A DNA stretch of 64,000 bases. Source: Octadecabacter antarcticus 307. Lineage in GTDB: Bacteria > Pseudomonadota > Alphaproteobacteria > Rhodobacterales > Rhodobacteraceae. Made by a program: the position numbers and the translations under genes. The DNA lies in assembly GCF_000155675.2 (NCBI RefSeq), contig NC_020911.1:4206501-4270500 (forward strand). The letters are read 5' to 3'. Under the pieces are notes generated by a model. It was not told the origin of the DNA. It did not search any database and was given only the letters and a program-made list of their open reading frames with translations. This document shows positions 36,637 through 46,639 of this stretch, in pieces (the stretch's first letter is position 1; the number at the start of each line of letters is the position of its first letter).

Positions 36637-36694
36637 GCGGCCAATGGGTAAACTGGGGCCCAACAAAATGCCCGGACACGATAAGGAGAAACCG

Positions 36695-37738
36695 ATGAAG
36701 AAACATCTGACGTTACTTGCCACCTTGGCGCTGACTGCCGGCCCACTGATGGCACAAGACCTGACTGTCACATCGTTCGGCGGCGCGTATGGTGCCGCCC
36801 AACAAGAGCATATGATTGATCCGTTCATGGCCGAAACTGGCGTGAACGTGTTGTTCGAAGACTACGGCGGCGGCATCGCTGAAATGAAGGCGCAATTCGA
36901 AGCCGGCAATATCCTGTGGGACGTGGTCGATATTGAGGTCATCGACCTCGAACGTGCCTGTGCCGAAGGCTACCTTGAAATCCTTGACCACAGCGTCCTG
37001 CCAGCCGGCGACGACGGTGTCGCGGCTGCGGATGATTTCATTCCCGACGCGCTTGCCAACGAATGTGGCGTCGGCAACATCGTGTGGTCCGTTGTTTTCG
37101 CGACCAACACCGACAACGGCCCCGGCCCAACGACCATGGCCGAATTCTTTGACGTCGAAGCATTCCCCGGCAACCGTGGCCTGCGCAAGCGTCCACAGGT
37201 GAACATGGAATGGGCGCTGATCGCTGATGGCGTCGCCCGCGAAGACGTCTACGAACTGCTCGCGACAGAAGAAGGTCAGGCGCGTGCGTTTGCCAAGCTC
37301 GACACGATCAAGGACGATATTGTTTGGTATGATAGCTGGTCACAGGCCCCCGTTTTGTTGAACGATGGTGGTGCGGCCATGGTGCAATCTGCCAACGGTC
37401 GTATCTTTGCAGTCATCGAAGAAGATGGCGCACCGTTCGAAATCGTCTGGGACAGCCATGTGTACGATCTTGATGTCTGGGCGATCATGCGCGGCACCGA
37501 AAACCTGGATCTGGCGATGCAGTTCATCCAGTCCGCGACCCGCACAGTGCCATTGTCTGGTATGCAGGACGTGGCCTATGGTCCGACCCGTCGTTCCGCA
37601 CAGGCGCTTTTGTCGGATGAGGTAAAGGAAAACCTACCGACAGCGCACCTCGATGTAGGTCTCAAGGCTGACGGCATCTTCTGGGCTGACTTCGGCGAAA
37701 GCCTTGGTGAGAAGTTCAACGAATGGCTTCTGCAGTAA
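36695..37738 (+). CDS. ABC transporter substrate-binding protein, system 2
   Basis: 347 residues. Sec signal peptide MKKHLTLLATLALTAGPLMA, then QDLTVTSFGGAYGAAQQEHM, typical of the PotD/family-1 binding proteins. VQSANGRIFAVIEEDGAPFE and DVWAIMRGTEN follow. ATG 36695 has AAGGAGAAA; the ATG at 36644 lacks a signal peptide in the right place. Sits after the ATPase, before both permeases. Confidence 0.9.
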   Translation: MKKHLTLLATLALTAGPLMAQDLTVTSFGGAYGAAQQEHMIDPFMAETGVNVLFEDYGGGIAEMKAQFEAGNILWDVVDIEVIDLERACAEGYLEILDHSVLPAGDDGVAAADDFIPDALANECGVGNIVWSVVFATNTDNGPGPTTMAEFFDVEAFPGNRGLRKRPQVNMEWALIADGVAREDVYELLATEEGQARAFAKLDTIKDDIVWYDSWSQAPVLLNDGGAAMVQSANGRIFAVIEEDGAPFEIVWDSHVYDLDVWAIMRGTENLDLAMQFIQSATRTVPLSGMQDVAYGPTRRSAQALLSDEVKENLPTAHLDVGLKADGIFWADFGESLGEKFNEWLLQ

Positions 37739-37747
37739 GCCAATTTT

Positions 37748-37772
37748 CCCCGCGCTGTTTTACGGCGCGGGG
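37748..37772 (+). promoter_or_regulatory. intercistronic mRNA hairpin after the binding-protein gene
   Basis: CCCCGCGC (37748-37755) and GCGCGGGG (37765-37772) form a perfect 8-bp stem with a 9-nt loop and no U tract. Such hairpins after binding-protein genes usually protect the upstream mRNA and lower permease expression. Confidence 0.65.
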
Positions 37773-37789
37773 ATGACATAAGGCATAAC

Positions 37790-39031
37790 ATGAACAGTAT
37801 ATCCCACACCTTAGACCCCGACGACGCCCGCAATGCGGCGCGCGAAGTTCGCAAGCGCAGGCTGCAGGCGTTCCTGTTCGTCGTGCCCCTGCTGGTGTTC
37901 ATTATGTTTGCGTTCGTGGCCCCGATCACGACAATGCTGTACCGCAGCGTCCACAATCCAACCGTCGCAAATCTGGTACCTGAAACATTGGCCGCACTTG
38001 AAGAATGGTCAGGCGAAGGGATGCCCGACGACACCGTTCTGATCCAATTCGCAACTGACATGAAACGCATGGCGAACGAACGAACGTCCGGTCAGCTGGC
38101 CGATGAAATCAACCGTGCCCTACCCGGCATGTCGAGCGTCGTTAAATCCACTGCTCGCACCTTACGTCGCGTCGAAGACTCAGATCTTTCAGCCAATGGC
38201 GCCACGTTGTTACTTGCGGCGAACGACCGCTGGTCCGATCCCGCCACATGGCGTGCGGTGCGCGATGCGGGGCCGACTTATTCATCCAGCTACTATCTGA
38301 CAGCAGTCGACATGGAACGCACCACGGACGGCGGAATTGCCCCACGAGACACGCAGATTTACAAACAACTGTATACCAAGACCCTAAAAATGGCCCTTAT
38401 CATTACGATACTGACCATTTTGTTGGGCTATCCGCTTGCGTTCTTTATGGCGCACGCGTCCAGCGGGCTGGCGAACTTTCTGATGGTGTTTGTGCTGCTG
38501 CCGTTTTGGACATCGCTGTTGGTGCGCACGACGGCTTGGATCGCGCTGCTACAAACGAACGGTGTGGTTAACTCGACCCTCATTGCGTTGGGAATTACCG
38601 ATCAACCGATTGAGATGCTTTATACCCAATTTGCGACCATCATTGCGATGACGCATATCCTGTTGCCGTTCATGGTTTTGCCGCTTTATGCCGTGATGCG
38701 CGGGATCGACAACAGTTTTATGCGCGCCGCCATATCGATGGGCAGCCGCCCCCTTGGTGCCTGGTATAAAATCTACCTCCCGATGAGTTTACCTGGCCTG
38801 TCTGCGGGTGCGCTTTTGGTTTTCATCATTTCAGTCGGGTATTACATCACGCCCGCCTTGGTCGGCGGCGTCGACGGGCAGATGATTTCAAACATCATCG
38901 CTTTCCATATGCAGCAATCCAACAATTGGGAACTTGCAGCAGCGCTCGGATCGCTTTTGCTGATCCTGATTTTGGTACTTTACTGGTTGTTTGACAAATT
39001 TGTCGGCACTGACAACATCAAGCTGGGATAG
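37790..39031 (+). CDS. ABC transporter permease, PotB type, system 2
   Basis: 413 residues. About six membrane helices; a roughly 120-residue soluble insert (about 55-180) follows the first helix, longer than usual PotB. FMRAAISMGSRPLGAWYKIY followed by LPMSLPG is the EAA loop. Followed after 3 bp by the second permease. Confidence 0.85.
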   Translation: MNSISHTLDPDDARNAAREVRKRRLQAFLFVVPLLVFIMFAFVAPITTMLYRSVHNPTVANLVPETLAALEEWSGEGMPDDTVLIQFATDMKRMANERTSGQLADEINRALPGMSSVVKSTARTLRRVEDSDLSANGATLLLAANDRWSDPATWRAVRDAGPTYSSSYYLTAVDMERTTDGGIAPRDTQIYKQLYTKTLKMALIITILTILLGYPLAFFMAHASSGLANFLMVFVLLPFWTSLLVRTTAWIALLQTNGVVNSTLIALGITDQPIEMLYTQFATIIAMTHILLPFMVLPLYAVMRGIDNSFMRAAISMGSRPLGAWYKIYLPMSLPGLSAGALLVFIISVGYYITPALVGGVDGQMISNIIAFHMQQSNNWELAAALGSLLLILILVLYWLFDKFVGTDNIKLG

Positions 39032-39034
39032 GTC

Positions 39035-39883
39035 ATGAAACGCTTCCCTGAATATTATTCATTCTGGCACATCACAGGTCACTACGGTCTGCGGGTCACC
39101 GCATTTCTGGTGCTGTTGTTTTTGATGTTGCCGATCCTCGTCATTATGCCGTTGTCGTTCAACTCCCAACCGTTCTTTACCTTCACCGAAGGCATGTTGT
39201 CGCTTGATCCTGACGCCTATTCGATGCGCTGGTATCAAGAAATTATTGACGACCCAAACTGGCTTCTTGCGATACGAAACAGTTTCATTGTCGGCACCAT
39301 CGCGGCGATCATAGCCACGGTTCTTGGCACACTGGCCGCCGTCGGCCTGTCATCGCAGTGGATGCCGTACAAACGTCTCATCACCGCGCTTTTGCTGTCG
39401 CCAATGATCGTACCGCTCATTATCATAGCGGCGGGCATGTTCTTTTTCTACACGCAATTCAATCTCGTGGGGACATTCACAGGCCTTATCATCGCCCACG
39501 CGGCATTGGGCGTGCCATTTGTGATTATCACTGTCACGGCCACGCTCAGTGGGTTCGATCGATCCTTATTTGTTGCGGGTCTCAGCCTTGGCGCGTCACC
39601 TGTCAAGGTGTTTTGGGACGTGGTCATCCCGCTGATCCGGCCTGGCGTTATTTCAGGCGGGCTGTTTGCATTCGTCACATCGTTCGATGAAGTGGTTTTG
39701 GTACTGTTCCTTGCAGGGCCAGAACAACGAACAATCCCAAGGCAGATGTTCTCGGGTTTGCGCGAACAGATCAATCCGACAATTCTTGCAGTGGCGACCC
39801 TGTTGATCGTGCTGTCCGCCGCCTTGCTTTTCACACTCGAAGCCCTGCGCCGCCGATCCGCAAGGTTAAGCGCGGGAGGATAG
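39035..39883 (+). CDS. ABC transporter permease, PotC type, system 2
   Basis: 282 residues, about six helices. FVAGLSLGASPVKVFWDVVI and PLIRPG form the EAA loop; SFDEVVLVLFLAGPE is conserved in PotC-like permeases. Last intact gene of the operon; the decayed Rieske genes follow on the same strand. Confidence 0.9.
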   Translation: MKRFPEYYSFWHITGHYGLRVTAFLVLLFLMLPILVIMPLSFNSQPFFTFTEGMLSLDPDAYSMRWYQEIIDDPNWLLAIRNSFIVGTIAAIIATVLGTLAAVGLSSQWMPYKRLITALLLSPMIVPLIIIAAGMFFFYTQFNLVGTFTGLIIAHAALGVPFVIITVTATLSGFDRSLFVAGLSLGASPVKVFWDVVIPLIRPGVISGGLFAFVTSFDEVVLVLFLAGPEQRTIPRQMFSGLREQINPTILAVATLLIVLSAALLFTLEALRRRSARLSAGG

Positions 39884-40285
39884 AAATTTGGCCAGAACCG
39901 CGGCAAAAAATTAGCTCGTATTCAGTGGCACCGACCAGAGTTACACCGCCACGGGCAAACGCACAGGCGCGCTAAGTCTGCAGGTATGACGTCTGATAAT
40001 TACGAAGGTGTCGGCGCGTTTGCGTTGGCTGGCACGGCCACATATCGGGGCGGTTCTCATCGGCGGCAATTGCGAACAAGGTCAGTGTTCTTTCCATTTA
40101 GGGCTACCCCTGCACTCGGTGCAATCGCCCATCTGACAAAGCCCATACTTGGCTTGACCCTCGCTAGTCTTTTTGGCCTTCGCCCCTTGGCTGGTTTGGC
40201 CCGCGTTGGTTAGCGACGGCACCATATGCGCTTTTAGTTATGGAAAACCCGACACATTTCACGACGCCTGATTAAAGGAAATCTT
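39884..40285. other. intergenic region, no confident gene
   Basis: About 400 bp. A 75-codon frame at 39986 is open but has no ribosome site and no recognisable motif. AAGGAAATCTT just before 40286 is the ribosome site of the next (decayed) gene. Confidence 0.4.
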
Positions 40286-41817
40286 ATGAAAAAACATCCA
40301 TCTTCCAACTCAACGACTTAGCAGACCACAAACCAGAATACGCCATTGTGGGCGAAGTCGACCTCGTGATCGTTCGTTTCGACGAAGCGGTTTCGGTTTT
40401 CTACGGATGTTGCCTGCATCGGGGTGCGTTAATGTCAGACGGGCATGTGCGTGGGAACGATCTGATCTGTGGTGTTCATAACTGGGATTACCGATTGGAC
40501 AGTGGCGTGTCCGCCTACGCCAAAGATGAGAAATTGCCAAAGTTCAAATCGTGACTTGAGGGCGACGATGTTTGCGTCGATGCGGATGAGATTAACGCAT
40601 GGGGTCTTGCCAATCCGCAGCCCTATAACCGAAACGCCTATCTTGGGCTGTACGCTGATCCCAGCCACGGATCGGATGCCGAGCCCTACAATGGGTTGAT
40701 ACAAAGCTATGCAAAGTCCGGCCTGTCGAAAACCGGCCACCACGGCGTTGTGGAATCTATGGGTGTTCCGCGCAATGAATTGCCGGATTGGAATGATATC
40801 CAGCTGCTGCCCGCGCAATTGTTTAAGCCGCCCCTGTTGGACGATGACCCCGTTGGAACCGAGGTGGTGATTGGGCCAAACCCACAAAAGTTGCTGAAAC
40901 TGAAAACCCCGCTGTTTGTGTCTGACATGAGCTTTGGTGCTTTATCGCAATCAGCCAAGGTAGCGCTCGCGCGCGGTGCCGAATTGGCAGACACCGGAAT
41001 TTATTCGGGCGAAGGTGGCATGCTGCCTGAGGAACAGTCCGAAAATAGCCGCTACTTTTACGAACTGGCCTCTGGTCGGTTCGGGATAAGTTGGACCGGG
41101 TTCAGGCGTTCCATTTTAAAGATGGCCAAGGGGCTGGAACCGGGGACATCAGCAATATCTCCACCACGTTTTCATGAATGGACCGGGGTGAGCCAAATCA
41201 AAGAATTCGCTGACGAAGTGCGGGATAAAACTGGCGGCGTTCCTATCGGCTACAAGCTCTCTGCGCAGCATATCAAAAAGGACATCGATGCAGCGTTGGC
41301 TGAGGGCGTGGACTATGTGATCTTGGATGGTCGTGGCGACAGCACAGGGGCCGCGCCAATTATCTTCCGTGACAATATATCAGTCCCGACGATCCCTGCC
41401 TTGGCCCGCGCGCGACGTCACCTTGATAAACTCGGGCGCAGCGACGTGACGCTGGTCATCACTGGCGGCCTGCGTAAGCCAGCTGATTTCATCAAGGCAA
41501 TGGCCTTGGGGGCGGACGCGATCGCGGTGTCCAATTCAGCGATGCAAGCAATCGGGTGCCTTGCGATGCGGGCCTGCCATACACACAACTGCCCTGTCGG
41601 GATCGCGACGCAAAAACCACATTTGGTCAACCGATTGGTGGCCGAAAAATTCGCCCAACAGTTGGTGAATTTCTTCGTGGCCAGCGTTGGATTGATGCAG
41701 GTTATGGCGCGGGCTTGTGGGCATGATCATCTGTCGAAATTTAATGCCGACGATCTGACAACTTGGAAAAAGGACATGGCCGCAATTTCGGGCGTGGTCT
41801 TTGGTGTTGTGGCTTAG
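40286..41817 (+). pseudogene. Rieske-glutamate synthase (FMN) fusion, decayed
   Basis: An N-terminal Rieske domain (FYGCCLHRGALMSDG and LICGVHNWDYRLDSG give the Cys-His pairs) leads into an FMN-binding glutamate-synthase-like domain (PLFVSDMSFGALSQSAKVAL, YSGEGGMLPEEQ, DGRGDSTGAAPIIF, CHTHNCPVGIATQ). Two lesions: the start ATG 40286 is in a different phase from the Rieske frame, and TGA at 40552 sits where the family has Trp. Downstream the frame is intact to 41817. Rieske fusions of this kind are found beside polyamine-type ABC transporters; their reaction is not established. Confidence 0.75.
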
Positions 41818-41829
41818 ATAGGACAGAAC

Positions 41830-43779
41830 ATGGATCAGAAAACCCTCGATTGAATTTCTGTGGGCCACGTGCAGGACCTTCCGGAGGGTCGTGTCAAAAC
41901 GGTCACCGCGCGCACGACATCGATCTGTCTGGTGCGTTTTGACGGGCACTGGTCCGCAATGAACAATCATTGCCCACATCAGAAAGGTCCGCTTGGCGAA
42001 GGGGCTATTGAAAAGGGGCTCGATGATAAATGCTGGATCAGGTGTCCTTGGCATGGATGGGATTTTGATCCGCTTACAGGCAAACCACCCGGCGGGCTCG
42101 AAGACAGCGGCCAAAAATGTATCCGCTCGACATCCGCGATGGTGAGATTTTCGTAGGTCTAGAAGCTGAACCACCGCATACCCACACCGTCACAGATGTC
42201 ATGGTAGAGACGATGACAAACTGGGGCGTACAATCAGTTTTCGGGATGGTGGGGCATTCCAACCTTGGTCTCGCTAACGTGATCCAAAGATCGGTAATCG
42301 ATAAAAAGCTTAAGTATTACGGTATCCGACATGAGGGGGTAGCCGCATTTGCAGCATCGGCCTATGGCAAACTGACTGGGAAACCTGCGGCTTGTCTGAC
42401 CATCGTCGGGCCGGGTGCGACCAATCTGATGACATGAATATGGGACGCGAAAGTCGATCCCGCACCAGTTTTAGCCCTGACCGGACAAGTGCAAACGCAG
42501 GTCTTTGGGCCGGGAGCGTTTCAGGCAGTCGCGCACTTCTCGCAACCGGTGCTTAGCACGTCAAACCACGCAGAACTAATGTCGCTGGCCTGCAAGAACG
42601 CAATCGTCAATCAAGATGTGGCGCATTTGATTTTCCCTGACGATGTGCAAACGCTTCCATCTGACAAACCCGCAGGCACGCCCATCGGTCGGATGAGCGG
42701 CACACGGGTCACTCCAGCGGAAGATGAAATTGAAGCAGCAGTGGCGCTTTTGAATTCAGCAAAGCGACCAATGATTGTGGTTGGCCATGGCGCTTACGGT
42801 GCGCGCGCAAATCATCGCTCTTGCCGAAAAGATCGGCGCACCTGTTGTGACAACGTTCAAAGCCAAAGGGTTGGTGCCTGATCGCCATCCGCTAGGCGGT
42901 GGCGTGCTTGGGCGCTCTGACACACAAATTGCAAGCTGGTTCATGAACGACGCAGATGTTCTGGTCGCTTTTGAAGCCAGTTTTTAAAATCATACTGGGA
43001 TCGCGTTAAAGCAAAACATCATTCAGTTAGACTACGACCGCATGCAGCTTGGGAAGTTCCATCCCGTGAAGATCCCTGTTTGGGGCGAGGTTGGCGTATT
43101 CTGCGATGCTGCTGTCGACCGGATCAAGCCCAACGCTGACGCCGCAAACCAAATCCGCGAACTTGCCGACAGCTGGGCCATGTGGCGCGACGAAAAACAT
43201 CGTCGTCTTGCTGAGGAGCACGGAGAGGGTATTCATTCGTTTGCTGTCTTTGAGGCGCTTGGAAAGCTGGTGCCCGACGACACGATCTTTGCTGTTGATG
43301 TGGGCAATAATACATATTCCTTTGGCCGCTATCTTGAAACCAAGGGCACGCAGCGGGTGCAGATGTCCGGTTATCTTGGCTCTATCGGATTTGGGTTCCC
43401 TGCGGGCATGGGTGCGTGGGCAGCAACACAAGATTTGACAGAGTTCAAAGGACGCAAGGTCGTGTCGATCTCTGGCGACGGTGGCTTTGGCCAATACCCG
43501 ATGGATTTCACCACGGCGGTCAAATACGGCATGGATGTCACTCATATCCTTTTGCACGACGGACAACTTGGCAAAATCTCAAAGGAACGACGTTCGGGCG
43601 AGTGGCCAGTTTGGGAAACAGATTTGCAAAACCCATCGTTCGCAGCGTTTGCAAAGCTATGTGGGGGACATGGCCAAAAAGTGACCAAGACCAAAGACAT
43701 CGCCGATGCCATTCGAAAAGCCCTCGCGGTGGATGGCCCGGCAATGGTCGAAATCATGACGGACGCGGAGTTGGTGTAA
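41830..43779 (+). pseudogene. Rieske-ThDP-dependent enzyme fusion, decayed
   Basis: A Rieske domain (NNHCPHQKGPLGEG, IRCPWHGWDFDPLTG) is followed by an acetolactate-synthase/pyruvate-oxidase-like ThDP enzyme (GMVGHSNLGLANVIQ, GIRHEGVAAFAASAYGKLTG with the ThDP Glu, and VVSISGDGGFGQYPMDF, the ThDP-Mg motif). Five lesions are visible: TGA at 41851 (Trp in the family), a 1-nt loss near 42118, TGA at 42435, a frameshift near 42800 and TAA at 42985. The last 245 codons are open. Clearly non-functional. It belongs with the preceding Rieske-glutamate synthase gene. Confidence 0.8.
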
Positions 43780-43782
43780 ACC

Positions 43783-44188
43783 ATGACTGCAGGACTTACA
43801 TTGCTCATCATTCTTGCGGTGTCGTTGATCGTTGAACGGGTCGGCGGCACCGCATTGCGGTTGACGGGAATGCCAATCGACGCCCCGCGTTTTCAAAGCA
43901 TTTCGGCCCTGACCGATACGGGCTTCACCATGCAAGAGGCTGAAACAACCATGCACCATCCGTTGCGTCGAAAGGTGCTGATTGCATTGATGTTTGCGGA
44001 GCACACTGCCCAGCGTCACTGCCCAGCATCACGTCAGCTTCGACGCGCCGAACCTTGGGTTGATGATCATGCGTATGAATGACGAACCACCCGGCTCGGG
44101 CATGCCACGCCTGACTGCTGAGGATCGCATCTTGTGCTTTGAACCGCCGACTGCGCATCTCGCAGTAAATGCACTGACAGCACCATGA
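43783..44188 (+). pseudogene. membrane/TrkA-like protein, decayed
   Basis: The start encodes one membrane segment (LTLLIILAVSLIVERVGG) and FQSISALTDTGFTMQEAETT, as in small potassium-channel-like proteins. The end, in another phase, reads HHVSFDAPNLGLMIMRMNDE and LTAEDRILCFEPP, resembling a TrkA C-terminal domain. The junction near 44005 suggests an internal deletion. ATG 43783 follows the ThDP stop by 3 bp and the end overlaps the epimerase start. Confidence 0.5.
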
Positions 44189-44938
44189 CGACTGGTTCAG
44201 GAAAGCCTTATCCAATAGTCTCCAATCTCCCAGAAGTGACAACGGACCAGATGATCGAGATTGATCGCCTGATGATGGAAGAGGTTGGCATCAGTCTATT
44301 CCAGATGATGGAGAACGCTGGTCTGCAGCTCGCCAACGTTGCGCGTGATATGTTCCTAGGTGGTAACGTGGTCGGCAAGCGTGTGGCTGTGCTTGCTGGG
44401 ACTGGCGTCAACGCAGGTGGTGCCATTGTGGCCGCGCGAAGTTTGGTCAATTGGGGTGCCACCTGCGATATTGGTCTGAGCCGCGCGGAAAGTGATCTGT
44501 CCAACGTCCCGCAAGCTCAGTTCGATATTCTGAAAAAGATTTCACAAATCAATCTCATTGAACCTCTGGCCCTCAGTTCAAACTATGATCTGATCTTAGA
44601 TGGGTTGATTGGCTACAGCCTTAAGGGGTGCGCCTCGGGGGATGGCCGCCGAGTTCATTGTCGCTGCTAACGCGTCAGACGCACCCATTCTGTCCTTGGA
44701 TGTCCCTTCAGGTTGTGATGGCACATTAGGAGAGGCCCGTGCGCCATGCATACGGGCGAATGCAACGCTGACACTTGCGCTCCCAAAGCTCGGGATGATG
44801 GGCAGGGATCGGTCGGAATACGTCGGTAGGTTATTGTGCGCAGATATCAGTTGTCCAAAGTTAGTCTTTGCGGATTTAGGTTTGACGACATCATATGAAA
44901 CACCATTTTCCAAGGGCCCCGTCATCGAGCCAAAATGA
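44185..44938 (+). pseudogene. NAD(P)H-hydrate epimerase (YjeF N-terminal domain), frameshifted
   Basis: EIDRLMMEEVGISLFQMMEN, VAVLAGTGVNAGGAIVAAR and DLILDGLIGYSL, then in the next phase APRGMAAEFIVAAN, ILSLDVPSGCDGTLGE and LTLALPKLGMM. This is the YjeF_N fold. An extra T near 44628 shifts the frame between LKG and APRG. It would repair hydrated NAD(P)H. Single-domain, unlike the usual fusion with a dehydratase. Confidence 0.75.
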
Positions 44939-45113
44939 GGAGTTTTTGGCGAATTGACGGGGCAGCATCAGCGCACGTATTTTTGCAAATGTGTCAGGAG
45001 AGGTCATTGGTGCGGGCCTAAACGAAAGTCCTGTATGGATGGCTCCTGCATAGCAAGACATATTTGATCAGATTTGTGCATTTGTCAGAAGCAGTCATGT
45101 GTTCCCGCTGCCC

Positions 45114-45154
45114 CCCTCTCGGCAGATTGCTACGCAATCGCCTGCCGGGCAACG
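45114..45154 (-). repeat. hairpin insertion element, copy 6 in IS110 copy 2
   Basis: Counterpart of 5477-5517, head CGTTGCCCGGCAG and tail GAGAGGG on the minus strand. One base in the head differs from IS110 copy 1 (GCCCGGC against GCCCAGC). Confidence 0.85.
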
Positions 45155-45362
45155 GATGGGTTCCGCAGACCAAGTCCCTTACAGCTTAGCGGGCTATATC
45201 GCCCGGGACTTTCGACGGGGTGTCCTGGTTTTGGCGGCAGACTTATGCACCATCATCTCGTGGGTCTTGCTAACTCTTTGTTCTTCCTCTCTTAAGTAAT
45301 GTGCGGTGTATAAGGTTCGTTGCGCGTTAAAACGGCCCAGACGATCCTTGCCGTTTTATTGG

Positions 45363-45375
45363 CCCCTCTCGGGCA
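45363..45375 (-). repeat. 13-bp hairpin-less scar in IS110 copy 2
   Basis: Counterpart of 5256-5268: TGCCCGAGAGGGG on the minus strand. Confidence 0.7.
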
Positions 45376-45522
45376 GCGATAGCGACGGTTGCGACGCGCA
45401 CGGGTTTTCGTTCCAGCAGTGATGTCAGCCACTTGCTTGCTCGCTCCGGGTGCGACTTGGTCTGTCGGACGAGTGATGTCATGCTAACGACCAGCAATGA
45501 TCGTAAGTATTGATCACCCATT

Positions 45523-45628
45523 CACTGCCCCCTCTCACACATGCTGTGCATGTGTTGCCCGGCAACGGGACAGGGTATTGCGTCACGCCATGGGCGTGCT
45601 TGCAGCACGACGCAATGTCCCGAGAGGG
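45523..45628 (+). repeat. compound of nested hairpin elements in IS110 copy 2
   Basis: Counterpart of 5003-5108, also 106 bp, same nested arrangement. On the plus strand it starts CACTGCCC after CATT and ends GAGAGGG. Confidence 0.8.
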
Positions 45629-45777
45629 TTGTAATGCGCCCGAGTTTCTCTTTACCGCCGCTGGATTTGTTCGCGGGCGTCAACCCCAACCATGCTGCAA
45701 ACTCGCGGCCATTGCTGAATTGATGGCCATCACCAATGCTGGCGATGATCGCCGAGGCTGTCACAACACCAACGTCC

Positions 45778-45813
45778 CACTGCCCAGCAGGGCATGTTTA
45801 CATGCCCGAGAGC
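45778..45813 (+). repeat. hairpin insertion element, copy 5 in IS110 copy 2
   Basis: Counterpart of 4818-4853: head CACTGCCCAGCAG, stem GGCATGT/ACATGCC. Confidence 0.85.
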
Positions 45814-46153
45814 GGGAATAGTGCGCAACAAACGGACCCGCACATCTTCCTTGGCGACCAGCTTGAGCCGATCTTCATACCACCGAATCCGTACATGCAA
45901 TGCCATGAGATGTTCGCATAGATTATGGATCACTTCCTTGGCAATTTCGGGCAAGTCTAGCACTTCGCCTACTAAAACATCCTCTGCAAATCCGATGATC
46001 CTCGCGAGGCCCCTCGCGATGTAAACGCCGAACTCAGCAACCAGGCCACGCAAGCTATTGATCAGCTGCGTGCGTTGGCGGACAAGCAGAGCTCGTGCGC
46101 GATGGAGTGACAAAAAAGCTTGCTGTTCAACGGTCTTTATCGCAACAAACCGC

Positions 46154-46189
46154 CCTCTCGGTGAATGCAAGCTTCACCTGCCGGCAATG
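46154..46189 (-). repeat. hairpin insertion element, copy 12 (IS110 copy 2 only)
   Basis: Head CATTGCCGGCAG, stem GGTGAA/TTCACC, loop GCTTGCA, tail GAGAGG. IS110 copy 1 has the uninterrupted sequence at 4476-4484 (GACGATG AGA), so this is a recent insertion with a visible empty site. Net 36 bp, with an in-frame TGA. Confidence 0.92.
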
Positions 46190-46476
46190 ATCGTCAGACG
46201 GGTCACCGCTTCACAAATGGCCTCTGCATCGATCGCATCAGACTTGCCGCGCTTGACGTATGGTTTGACATAAATCGGTGGGATCAGGCGGACATCGTGG
46301 CCCAACACTGTTAACTCCCGAGCTCAATGATGCGCGCTGCTGCAGGCTTCCATACCAATCAGGCAGGGCTCAATCTTGGAGAAGAACGGCAACAGCTGTG
46401 CCCGTCTCAAAGGCCTGTTGAAGGCGACCTCTTCGTCTTCAGTGATCCCATGAACTTGAAAAATGTTCTTGGCCAA

Positions 46477-46516
46477 CCTCTCAGCGATTGCTGCGCATTC
46501 GCCTGCCGGTCGATGG
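46477..46516 (-). repeat. hairpin insertion element, copy 4 in IS110 copy 2
   Basis: Counterpart of 4151-4190, same diverged head (complement of CCATCGACCGGCAG) and same stem. Confidence 0.85.
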
Positions 46517-46639
46517 ATCAACGCCGATTGTGGTAACTTGCATGGGGTTGGCTCCTTTTATAAGTAGGTTTCGACACCTGCAGTATAGCGCATTGCGACG
46601 CTGGTTGGAGCAGGAGCCATCAACCCCATCAGGTTTGAG

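Larger units (their letters stand above)
45292..46543 (-). pseudogene. IS110-family transposase, copy 2, multiply interrupted
   Basis: Same protein as in copy 1, with the same TGA at the conserved Trp (complement at 46324-46326) and the same element insertions, plus a further 36-bp element between RLT and RFVAIKTVEQQA. Since both copies carry the same set of lesions, the IS was duplicated after its gene was already dead. Movement in trans or copying as part of a larger segment must be assumed. Confidence 0.85.
45038..46638 (-). mobile_element. IS110-family insertion sequence, copy 2
   Basis: Near-identical, inverted copy of 4030-5654. Common ends GATGGCTCCTGC and CAACCCCATCAGGTTTGA. It shares the hairpin elements at the transposase start, the VGVVT site, the compound block, the 13-bp scar and the 3' element. 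It has one extra element (46154-46189) and lacks the 61-bp segment around copy 7. Confidence 0.85.

Noticed and set aside
4341..41853. TGA read as tryptophan (code change), since TGA replaces Trp in IS110, the Rieske-glutamate synthase and the Rieske-ThDP genes
   Set aside because: TGA ends many intact genes here, and the same decayed genes also carry TAA stops, TGA at non-Trp codons and frameshifts. Simple decay explains it.
44008..44040. Possible hairpin element at CACTGCCCAGCGTCACTGCCCAGC in the membrane/TrkA-like pseudogene
   Set aside because: Head-like CACTGCCCAGC occurs twice in tandem, but there is no stem-loop and no GAGAGGG tail, so I treat it as chance or an unrelated duplication.
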